NCBI GenBank assembly: GCA_030522415.1
Contig: CM060104.1
Coordinates: 17,101,729-17,165,728, forward strand
Length of the DNA: 64,000 bases
Direction: 5' to 3'
Source: Channallabes apus
Lineage: Eukaryota; Chordata; Actinopteri; Siluriformes; Clariidae
Below, one piece after another: positions 38,101 through 47,274 of the stretch. Position 1 is the first letter of the stretch; the number at the start of each line of letters is the position of its first letter. Both the position numbers and the translations under genes were made by a program. Below the pieces are notes generated by a model, which saw nothing but the letters and a program-made list of their open reading frames with translations, had not been told where the DNA came from and made no database searches.

Positions 38101-41100
38101 GTCCTGAAGCAGCAAAACAACCCCAGACCATCACACTACCACCACCATATTTTACTGTTGGTATGATGTTCTTTTTCTGAAATGCTGTGTTACTTTTACG
38201 CCAGATGTAACGGGACACGCACCTTCCAAAAAGTTCAACTTTTGTCTCGTCGGTCCACAAGGTATTTTCCCAAAAGTCTTGGCAATCATTGAGATGTTTT
38301 TTAGCAAAATTGAGACGAGCCTTAATGTTCTTTTTGCTTAAAAGTGGTTTGCGCCTTGGAAATCTGCCATGCAGGCCGTTTTTGCCCAGTCTCTTTCTTA
38401 TGGTGGAGTCGTGAACACTGACCTTAATTGAGGCAAGTGAGGCCTGCAGTTCTTTAGATGTTGTCCTGGGGTCTTTTGTGGCCTCTCGGATGAGTTGTCT
38501 CTGCGCTAGTGGGGTAATTTTGGTCGGCCGGCCGCTCCTGGGAAGGTTCACCACTGTTCCATGTTTTTGCCATTTGTGGATAATGGCTCTCACTGTGGTT
38601 CGCTGGAGTCCCAAAGCTTTAGAAATGGCTTTATAACCTTTACCAGACTGATAGATCTCAATTACTTTTGTTCTCATTTGTTCTTGAATTTCTTTGGATC
38701 TTGGCATGATGTCTAGCTTTTGAGGTGCTTTTGGTCTACTTCTCTGTGTCAGGTAGCTCCTATTTAAGTGATTTCTTATTTGAAACAGGTGTGGCAGTAA
38801 TCAGGCCTGGGGGTGACTACAGAAATTGAACTCAGGTGTGATAAACCACAGTTAAGTTATTTTTTAACAAGGGGGGCAATCACTTTTTCACACAGGGCCT
38901 TGTAGATTTTGAGTTTTTTTCTCCCTTAATAACGTAAACCTTCATTTAAAAACTGCGTTTTGTGTTCAATTATGTTATCTTTGACTAATAGTTAACGGTT
39001 TTTGATGAGCAGAAACATTTAAGTGTGACAAACATGCAAAAGAATAAGAAATCAGGAAGGGGGCAAATAGTTTTTCACACCACTGTATATGAATGATGAT
39101 CATTTTTAAAAATTATTTAAATAGTATTCAGCAATTTTTAACATGTAGCATTTTTTTGCAGTCTTAGACTTCTCATATACGCTAAACATATACTGTTGTA
39201 GTGAGACATACACTTGTCATAAATATAAATGTAATGGTAATATCGGGCTTAGATTTCTTTGAACTGGTCTTTTTCTGGGGCAGCATCATTGTACAACATA
39301 TATTTTTAATAGAAGAAAACCCCCTTCTAAAGAAGACTTTAGAACACAAAATTTAATTGATATGTATATTTTTTATATCAACACAGGGTAAGAATACTAC
39401 AGACAGTGTTTCGGTTTTGGTGAAAGTCTCAAAATGTTTATATTTTTAACTTCCCTCTCAACTTTGTAATATGAAGCTGGTAGGTTCTCAGTGTCAACAT
39501 AAAAAGGGTTTTTCTGGCCAACACCCACTATAATGGATAAGGAGTTCAGTGCAGATCAGAGAAAGAGGATGGTAGATTTGCACAAGTCAGCAATGTCTCT
39601 TGCTGTCACTTCTAAACAAGTGCATGGAAAGAAAGTTTTTATTCACCAGAGCTATGTTTGGAGGATTTATGATGAGGTGTTGAACCTCAAAACTACTCTA
39701 TCAGCTGTTAAGCATGGTGGTGTTAGCATTGTGCTTTGGGGCTGTTTTACTGCCAGAATAGTAAAGAAGGAGAACTACTTCTGTGTTCTTCAACATAACT
39801 CTTAATCATCAGTCAGTTTTTTAAAACTTGGATACAATTAAGTGTTGAAACAGAACAGTGATTAAAAACACATTAAATATGACCATTCTTGACAGGAAAC
39901 TAACAAATTTAATTAAAAACTGCTAAATCTCCCAAGAATATTAATTTCAAACAGAAATAATAAATATCTGAACAGAATTCTGCCAGAAGCTTGTTGATGG
40001 CTAATGCATGTTCTAAAGGTGAAACTTGCTTAGGGTCATTTAACCAAATATTAAGTGTGTGCTGTATGTATAGTTCTGACCATTCTGAATTCACACATAT
40101 GCAACAAATTCTTGAGGTTTTCTTTATTAAAGATGTATATTGTCTGAACTTTCTGAGCCATAAAAATACCAGTTCAAAAATGTGCTACAAGGCCAATATT
40201 GTCATGACATTCATGTTCATGATGAGTATATTTAAAAGTTTGACTAAGTAAAGAATACATGCAAACAATGAACTGGAAGTGTACATGATGTATTTGAAAC
40301 TTATATTTAAATCTTTGGTTCTGTGATTTCTGCATGACTAGAGTCTCCCAAAACGAACGTTATCAGTGCAGTACAGAAAGCGAAGACATTCTATAACACC
40401 TGCATGAGGCCAAACACTACACTGAATGAGAGCATATATCACGCTCAAATGATAATCCAACAGGTAAAGATGCTAATTCTCTCTCTCATACACATATAGC
40501 CACAATATTAATTTAAAATGTTTTAATATAGGCGGCACGGTGGTTAGCACTGTCGCCTTGCACCTCCAGGGTGCGGGTTCGATTCCCGGCCAAGCTCGAT
40601 TCCCGTCTCTGTGTGCATGGAGTTTGCATGTTCTCCCGTGCATGGTGGGTTTCCTCCGGGTTCTCCGGTTTCCTCCCACAGTCCAAAAACATGCAGATTA
40701 GGCTAATTGGCGTTCCCAAAATTGACCACAGTGTGTGAATGAGTGTGTGTGTGTGTGTGTGTGCTCTGCGATGGATTGGCACGCTGTCCAGGGTGTACCC
40801 TGCCTCGTGCCCAGAGTCTCCTGGGATAGGCTCCAGGTCCCCGCGACCCTAATACAGGATAAAGCGGTATAGAAGATGAATGAATGAATGAATGTTTTAA
40901 TATGGTTACTAAGGACTTTTAGATTTACATTTCTTTGATTTACCTACCAACTTTAACACCACTTAATAAGTGAAGAAGGATAATTTACTGGTTTAGTGAA
41001 TATAGAAATTTATGTCCAGTTGGAAGACGACTTGGATAAATTGTAGCTCTTTAAGCCATTATTTGTTTAGCTATTTTTTAAATTAACATATATAGGAATT

Positions 41101-42906
41101 GTGCAGTATAGAGTGACATATCTGAACTGAATTTTAATTAATTTTAACCAAATTCCCCAAAACATGACTGAGCAAAAAATTTTAAACTGGGTCAAACAGG
41201 CAAAGAAATAGCACAGATACAGAAGATGTTTTTACAGATTTTTATGCTATTTTTCAGTAGTCTCTATGACCAACAAAAATTAAAATGAAAAAATAAGAAA
41301 ATAATAATGAAAATAATAATAATAATAATAATATCCTTATTTTGAGAGTTCAAAATTTTTGCAATGTCATTTCCATGTTCTGGTAGTGGTAAAATGTACC
41401 CTTTATGAAAAGTAATGATAACTTTTGTTCCACTTGACATATCCGAAAACCCAAATACACAGTCTGAAGCCTCCCCGTTAACACTTCTATATGAGATCAT
41501 ATTTTTTAAAATCGCCATTGACTTATGCTACTTATGCTACTACCGCTTGGGTTTTAAGGTTAATAAACAATCTGTGTTTGTGTGTAGCTGGGTGGCTGGC
41601 CTGTACGTGGGAACTGGATTCAGCCTGACTTGAACTCCACTTTGGCCATGTTGATGTCACAATACAACACCTTTCCTTTCTTTAATGTGTATGTGGGACC
41701 TGACCGCAATGGGAGCAAGAACTACATACAGGTACATTTACACAGTTGAAAAATCTAAAACATCTAAAACATGACAAAAAAAACTTTTTGTCGTAAATTC
41801 TAAACTTGAAAAACCTTGCATATATAAACCTTTGAAAAAGGAATTGTCCTTTTCACCCTTGTAGATAACACTTTACTCACTTGGTTTACATTTGCATATG
41901 TTTTCTTTACCTAATTTTATATTAAATTTTTTAATATCAATGATTCAGGAAATTGGGTACCCTTAATTATTTAACTGAAACATATACTACTATTATACTA
42001 TTTCAAATATGCAGAGGTATATGTTAGGTTATATTGTTATGTTAGTGTCCAAAAAGCATGTTAACCTTTTTTTTTTTTTTTTTTTTTTTTATGAAAACTG
42101 CCATTTCGACAGATTGATCAACCAGACTTCCACTTCCCTACTGATTGGAACAACAACACAAACAAATCCAAATTTAACTCACAGGTACAACTGGACATAA
42201 TTTTAAGGTTAACAAAGAAAAATAATGAAGTCCCACAGTGCAAAATAACTGATGTAATCTTTGTGAGTCTAAAAGCATGAACTTATATTAAATAATGATA
42301 GGTATTTTCATCTGGTATCTTCCTTACTTTTCAGGCTCTGCGTCCATTCTTCGCATCCTGTAAGGAGCTTTTGTCTTTGTTAAATATTTCCTCCAGCAGC
42401 CAGCACTGTGGCTTATATTTGTCACTGAGCTCAAACCTAGTTACTATGACTGCACCCCTTTCTTACCGATTCCACCAGAACCACCTATACAGTCGAATCA
42501 CAATCCAGGAGTTACAGGTATGTGTTTGCTACCACTCAGTAGGTTATAGGTTACTGTTTGCCAGGGAAATAGTAAGATGTGCAGACATGTTTATATATGG
42601 CTTTATGTGTGTGTATTGGCACTCATTCACTCAGAAAAGTTCTATCCCTTTTTTTCCTGTAGGAACTTGCCCCTACATTTGATTGGCTCAGCTGCCTCCA
42701 GGCTCTCTTTCATCCTGTTTGTGTCGAAAAGTCAGATTTTGTGTTATTACACAATCAGCCATATATTATCTACATGTCACAGACACTTAGCAATTGGAGA
42801 CATACTCATGAAAAGATGGGCAGGTAGATCATATTATATTTTAGACGTATATTAGTTAATTTAATAGTTATCGTTAAGTTCCACCTCAGCATTAATAACT
42901 GTACTG

Positions 42907-42949
<43 letters not shown>

Positions 42950-44545
42950 TTTGCAGTTCACCTCTTCATATGTACATGATCATAAAACTTCTGCAAACAC
43001 TCATGCCTCCTCTGCACCCCAGATTTATGCAGATTATGAAAAACTTTTCTGCAGCAACAGACAATGAAAATGAGGTGTGTATTAAATCGAATTTCATGAC
43101 TTATAATATTTTCTAGTGTTGTTGAATGAATTGGATTGTAAGGGTTTTTCTTGTGCCACTTAAGGATGTGCCTCATTGGAAACACTGCGTACTGCAGACG
43201 GTGAAAGGTTTTGACACTCAGATCAGCCATTTAATCAAAGACCGCCATGCTGGTGAAAAGGTATGAATAATAATTTATGGATGATTGACAAACAGACAGG
43301 ATAGAATGAGGATGAATCGCATAAGCTTTTATATCACATTAGAATTGCATGAATCATGAGAATTTCAAGACTTATGGGAAGGTGAATTTTAAATGTGCTG
43401 TTTGAATTGTCTTTTCATGAAATAATTAATTTAGTCAACATGTTTAATATTTATTACATATTTATGAATTTTTTAATACCAATTTGAGGGAGTTGCTGAA
43501 AGTAGTAGCAAATAGTATTTCGTAACAGTGTTATATAAATGTAAATTTATATAAATGCTTTCTAACATTCCTTTAAATAAATTGTTACATTTATTACAAA
43601 ATTTATATTTAAACTGAAATTAATATAGATTTACTATTATTCTTTCATTTATAAAGATTTACTATTATTAATTTTCACTTGCTAGGCTGAAGAGCTGATC
43701 AGTGACATTTACTACTCCCTCAAGACCAAAGTAGCCACCCTAAACTGGCAGAATAATGACACACGGCATTTACTTTTAAATAAGGTAAAAGGTAATAAGC
43801 TCCTTTGAGATCTTGAGGTAAATGTAGCCGCAGGTGTGACACAGTTAATGTTTCCATTTTAGGTTGATTCTCTCACACCAAGACTGTCAACTAACACTGA
43901 ATTCTTAAGTCAACTAGAACTTGATAAGTATTTTGCAGAGGTATGAATGAATACATATAAATATTTGCATTGGAAATGTCCTACTATTGTAAAGTTATAT
44001 ATTAATACATCATTTTGTATACAGCATATTGTTCATATACTTGTACCTTTCTCTTGCACTAGGTGATTATAAGTGAGAAGAGCTATTTCTCCAACTACCT
44101 ACAGATGCTTGTTCTTCAGCAGAGGATGAAGATTAGATTGCTCACTCACACTCCACAGCATGATGTGTGGGTGCCTGGGCCCTTTCTACACTTTATTATA
44201 TGATTATTGCTGTCATAATTGTAATACACAACATACAGTTGTAATTTGATATTTGGACCTCATGTTTTATTTTCATTGTAATTTGTTAAGCATGTTACAA
44301 TAATGTTGTTCTGTGTTCACTTATTCATTTGTTTTTATGTTTTAGTTTGTCCATCTATCCATTTCTCTCTGGTAATGACACCATTATCCCAGTTGGAATG
44401 TTTGTGTCACCACAGTTTAATTCTTCCTATCCCAGGTATTTACAACATTGTTACCCAAAGAAATCCAATACATTCTATGTATTCATTCTATTAATTCACC
44501 AGTAGTTAAAAAGAAAAAAATATCATCTAAATTAAATAAATAGAA

Positions 44546-44608
<63 letters not shown>

Positions 44609-45312
44609 TTTATGGACAGAGAAAGATGCATGTACCATGTACCATTCTTTCCTAATACTTTGTCTTTGAAAATGTAACTTTTGAATAGAATATACATAAC
44701 GTTACTCATTATTAAAATGTCTATCCATTGTTTATACCATTAAAGAAGGCTACATCTTACACATATTTACAGCTGTGTAATAAGTGCAACATAAACACTG
44801 TTATCCAGAGTGATACAGATAAGTACATGTTTGTCTTTTTCTAGAGCTGTCAACTATGCAATGTTGGGAACCTCACTTGCAAAAGCCCTCCTGCATCTGC
44901 TGTTGCCTGATAGTATGTCCCCCTGTTACATAGCTATATGCATGTTTGAGTGTGTTAGTCTGTGTGCAGGTTTATGTACAGCAGGTCTATGCCATGATAA
45001 CATTTGTCTCTTCTCTAGTCCAATCAGAGAGTGCAGTGCTGGAGAGTGAGTGTGTGTGGTCACACTATCTCACAGCACAAGGGGGAACTTCCTCTCTCAC
45101 TCCACTCCAGCAGCAGGAAGTGTGGGTGCAGTACTCAGCCCTTCAGGTGGCACTGATGGTACTGTATTTTCAGTTGTAAAACTTTGTCTGTGCTATGGAC
45201 CCGAGCTACATCATTACATATTTTAGCATAGTTACACTGCATATGCAATTTAATGCTCATATACATTAAATTAAATGTTTCAGGACAACAATTTGCTATT
45301 TTTATTATCTTA

Positions 45313-45352
<40 letters not shown>

Positions 45353-45813
45353 TACATTTTAATAATCTCTCATTTCTACAATAGAATTTAATTAATGATT
45401 ATATTGTATTTTATTTTTTTTAATCATTTGGTTTTCTCTTAGGCATATAATAACAGTTTGCAGAGGCATTCCGATAATATGTCTGTATCAGGACTTTCTC
45501 ACATCCATCTGTTTCTTGCCTCCTTCATTCTGGTAAACTTCTGAAACTTTAGAACAATCATATCATATTAGATAAAAATGCATTAACACACTGGCCTGTA
45601 TATAATAATTACCCAAATGGCGCAAAAAAAAGAAGTAACTCATATGTTGCAATTCTTTAATAGGTAAGCTGTGACCCTGCACCATATAGAGCACCCATGC
45701 CATTTGAACCCTCGTTCCTGGTGACCTTACTCTGTGTCAACTCTGTGCACTGTCCCAAACCACTGACCTGTGTGGATAACAGATCTGAGAGACATCTTCC
45801 TGGACTGTGTTAG
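34664..45813 (+). CDS. kel: Kell protein (M13-family, motif-degenerate), 724 aa
   Basis: Kell is a type II membrane glycoprotein of the neprilysin/ECE (M13) family. Exons: 34664-34690, 36844-36997, 37110-37388, 40342-40463, 41588-41731, 42113-42184, 42335-42517, 42663-42823, 42957-43074, 43165-43260, 43686-43784, 43863-43940, 44063-44166, 44346-44435, 44845-44912, 45019-45158, 45443-45532, 45664-45813. Phases join to 2175 nt without a stop, giving 724 aa (human 732). A short N-terminal tail, a transmembrane helix at about 31-56 and a long ectodomain are visible. Kell-like landmarks include WIQPDLNSTLAMLMSQY, FPFFNVYVGP and a SYPRAVNY segment. The HExxH zinc motif reads KALLH at 589-593, ENxxD reads EVWVQ at 632-636, and NAYY reads LSIY, so peptidase activity looks unlikely. 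It lies next to zyx, as in human 7q34. The first exon is the least certain. Confidence 0.88.
35100..35142. repeat. (AT)n microsatellite in kel intron 1
   Basis: An uninterrupted AT array of about 42 bp within a TTTA-rich region. Confidence 0.95.
36090..36802 (+). mobile_element. Deleted mariner copy upstream of kel exon 2
   Basis: The ends are TACTAGGTGATATCATAACG and the inverted AATGTTTTGATACCACTTTG followed by TA, matching those of the element at 46016. The interior contains CCAACAGATGGCAGCACAAG and frames resembling mariner transposase (SRIITGDKTWV). It is about 713 bp, against roughly 1.3 kb for a full mariner, so it is internally deleted and inactive. Its right end is only 41 bp before the kel transmembrane exon. 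Confidence 0.82.
36844..36997 (+). CDS. kel: kel transmembrane exon
   Basis: Encodes ELLQLSQERVQSEKSQ, a basic VRK, then the hydrophobic segment LWFGLLFCIAACMIGTILGL at about residues 31-50 and a juxtamembrane YYFLQQNTQ. A short, mostly hydrophilic cytoplasmic tail followed by one uncleaved helix is the type II topology of Kell. The intron to the next exon is only 112 bp. Confidence 0.85.
37464..39087 (-). mobile_element. Full-length Tc1-like transposon (IR/DR type)
   Basis: A 1.62-kb element in kel intron 3, bounded by TA at both ends. Terminal inverted repeats of about 215 bp carry two directly repeated sites per arm: an outer GTGTGAAAAAGTATTTGCCC and an inner GTGTGAAAAAGTAATTGCCC. This is the IR/DR layout of Sleeping Beauty-class elements. 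The two arms stay closely similar, with scattered mismatches. The single gene, on the - strand, is uninterrupted. Confidence 0.95.
37685..38707 (-). CDS. Tc1-like transposase, intact 340 aa (DD34E)
   Basis: A cut-and-paste transposase that binds the element's inverted repeats and integrates at TA. The frame runs from an ATG (MPRSKEIQEQMRTKVIEIYQ) to TAA with no shift or stop. N-terminal paired-like helix-turn-helix regions lie at about 1-110, with a GRP-type linker (SGRPTK at 58-63). The catalytic triad is D153 in WTDETKVELFG, D244 in QQDNDPKHTSK and E279 in NPIEMLW, with 34 residues between D244 and E279. The glycine-rich box KYGGGSVMVWGCFAASG is intact, and the length equals that of Sleeping Beauty. 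It is antisense to kel. Activity is possible but unproven. Confidence 0.95.
   Translation of the reverse strand: MPRSKEIQEQMRTKVIEIYQSGKGYKAISKALGLQRTTVRAIIHKWQKHGTVVNLPRSGRPTKITPLAQRQLIREATKDPRTTSKELQASLASIKVSVHDSTIRKRLGKNGLHGRFPRRKPLLSKKNIKARLNFAKKHLNDCQDFWENTLWTDETKVELFGRCVSRYIWRKSNTAFQKKNIIPTVKYGGGSVMVWGCFAASGPGRLAVIDGTMNSTVYQKILKENVRPSVRQLKLKRSWVLQQDNDPKHTSKSTSEWLKKNKMKTLEWPSQSPDLNPIEMLWHDLKKAVHARKPSNKAELQQFCKDEWAKIPPERCKRLVASYRKRLITVIAAKGGPTSY
39480..39810 (+). mobile_element. Tc1-like fragment in kel intron 3
   Basis: A frame opening MDKEFSADQRKRMVDLHKSA resembles a Tc1 transposase N-terminus. It jumps, after an apparent internal deletion, to LSAVKHGGVSIVLWGCFTAR (the KHGGGSIMLWGCF block). 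The catalytic blocks are absent. It belongs to a different subfamily from the intact element 400 bp upstream. Confidence 0.75.
40531..40890 (+). mobile_element. tRNA-derived SINE, copy 2, with perfect TSD
   Basis: The best-preserved member of the family: box A region GGTTAGCACTGTCGCC, box B GGTTCGATTCC, then TTGCATGTTCTCCCGTGC, a (GT)n segment, GCGATGGATTGGCACGC and the tail AAGCGGTATAGAAGATGAAT followed by (GAAT)n. A 13-bp duplication AATGTTTTAATAT flanks it exactly (40517-40529 and 40891-40903). It is inserted in the kel intron after the exon ending at 40463. Confidence 0.93.
42911..42947. repeat. (GT)n microsatellite adjoining a kel acceptor
   Basis: An uninterrupted GT array ends about 10 bp before the TTTGCAG acceptor of the kel exon at 42957 and so replaces much of the usual polypyrimidine tract. 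Confidence 0.95.
44346..44435 (+). CDS. kel: kel exon with degenerate NAYY motif
   Basis: Encodes LSIYPFLSGNDTIIPVGMF and FVSPQFNSSYP. In M13 peptidases this block carries NAYY/F (substrate backbone binding) followed by an IxxPAG-type strand. Here only the final Tyr and the P-G of the strand remain. The preceding exon must end at 44166 (GTGGGT donor, phase 2) for the frame to continue; the alternative donor at 44171 gives an early stop. Confidence 0.82.
44548..44605. repeat. (ATT)n microsatellite in kel intron
   Basis: About 19 ATT units. Confidence 0.95.
44845..44912 (+). CDS. kel: kel exon replacing the HExxH zinc motif
   Basis: This 68-nt exon encodes AVNYAMLGTSLAKALLHLLL. The aligned human Kell segment is [20 protein letters not shown], so HELLH has become KALLH. 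The first zinc-binding His and the catalytic Glu are replaced (K589, A590) while the second His (H593) stays. The surrounding conservation makes the alignment unambiguous, and the exon is in frame on both sides. Confidence 0.85.
45019..45158 (+). CDS. kel: kel exon replacing the ENxxD motif
   Basis: Encodes LQQQEVWVQYSALQVALM, continuing into AY in the next exon. It aligns with ENAADVGGLAIALQAY of human Kell. The zinc-ligand Glu is kept (E632) but Asn and Asp become Val and Gln. The expected cysteine and tyrosine-rich spacing before it is shortened compared with active M13 enzymes. Confidence 0.78.
45316..45352. repeat. (AAT)n microsatellite in kel intron
   Basis: About 12 AAT units. Confidence 0.9.
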
Positions 45814-45852
45814 AAACCTGGATCTGCTGAGGATCATTATTCATAGCTGGGC

Positions 45853-45858
45853 AATAAA
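45853..45858 (+). terminator. kel: kel polyadenylation signal
   Basis: AATAAA 40 bp after the kel stop codon at 45811-45813, which gives a very short 3' UTR. Confidence 0.65.
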
Positions 45859-46015
45859 GTGGACACTAAAACAGTATGCTGCTCAGAAAATTGTATAGAA
45901 GGGCATCAGTGAAGAAAATGACAGTTACAACAAACACATATTTCACAAATTTAGTTTATACTCATTATCATTGATAAGAAGCTTTAATAGTCGCAGGTTT
46001 TACAATCAGTATTAG

Positions 46016-46805
46016 TACGAGGTGATATCAAAAAGTTTCAAGACTAATTTTGTAATATGCCAACAGATGGCAGCTCAAGGCTGTACGCACAGTCACAGGG
46101 AGCACCGACCTTCATGAGTCAGTGTACCAAAAGACATTGTCCTGTGTACATCGGGAGCTGTGCAAATGTTATTTTGTCACGGACAGCAATTTAGAAAAAA
46201 ACAGCGAACGTGAAATTCTGCCACAGAGATATTTGACATGAATCTGTGTGTCATTTGAGGGGTTTTGAGTGGCGCGTGCTTCAAGAGCAGAAGAACATCA
46301 CTGGAAATGGTGAGAGATCAGGAAGTCCTTTAACCCCCGAAAATGTCAAAACCATTCGGCAGCAACGATGCATGATGATCGTTGGAGAACAATCTACAAC
46401 ATTGCTGCCATTGTCTGTGTCATACCGAACACTCCGGGCAATCCTCATGTGTGATTTGAATATGCGCTGTGATGCTGCCAAGTTTGTTCTCAGGCTGCTG
46501 ACCCAGGAGCAGAAAAAACATCAGGTCAAAGTCTGCCAAGATCTCTGTCAGCGTAGCGTAGATGACCTGTCCTTCATGTTGAGGATCATTACCGGTAATG
46601 AAACTTGGGTTTATGGGTACGAACTTGAGGCGAATCAACAGACTTCACAGTGAAAAAGCCCATCATCTCGACAACTGATAAAGGCAAGGCAGGTCCACAG
46701 CTCAACCAAGTGCATGCTCATCCTCTTTTTCGACTTTCAGGGCACATAGGTGAAAAACTGCTTCTAAACAGAGCTAATCACAAAACGTTTTGATACCACC
46801 TCGTA
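46016..46805 (+). mobile_element. Deleted mariner copy downstream of kel
   Basis: The inverted ends are TACGAGGTGATATCAAAAAG and, inverted from the right, TACGAGGTGGTATCAAAACG, with TA at both edges. The interior encodes FEWRVLQEQKNITGNGERSG and later MLRIITGNETWVYGYELEAN, matching the mariner block around the first catalytic Asp (here Asn-Glu, compare GDESWVYGYDPE). At 790 bp it lacks the C-terminal third. It is the same family as 36090-36802. Confidence 0.88.
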
Positions 46806-47274
46806 TCAGAATTATTTATCTCTGTCCCACATAACACAGGCTTTTCTGTGTCTTTTCTCTGTGCATGTTTTCTCTGATTGTGTGGGTTTCACCAGGGCTT
46901 TTTGTCTTTTTTTTTTAGTAGTATTTATTTTTTTAGTAGTATTTATTTTTTCATTTCACGTGCCAAAACAATGAAAATTTGTCCCTAGGACTGAATGTAA
47001 ATGTGTGTACATATGTGAATTCAATTCAGGGACCACTGATTAACGTGTGTGTGATTAACTCTTGTCTTTGACATTATGATTATAATTAGATATGTTTTTT
47101 TTATTCAGTCTGTGTTTATAAACGAAGAAATGTACAATTATATGAATTTGAGGTGTTATTGACTCTTTTGTTCTAACACCAAATCCCTTCCAGTGGTGTT
47201 TTGAAGAAGCACAGCAGCAAGGCGCTTACGCTATGACGCAGAATTCCTGCGACACGCCTTAGCCTCAGAGTAAA

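Noticed and set aside
40531..40600. tRNA gene suggested by box A and box B
   Set aside because: The match continues into a long shared body and GATGAATG tail found at four loci, and the copy has a TSD; it is a SINE head.
44167..44170. Donor at 44171 (TGG then GTGCCT) for the kel exon
   Set aside because: It would enter the next exon in a frame that stops after a few codons. The GTGGGT donor at 44167 preserves the conserved reading frame.
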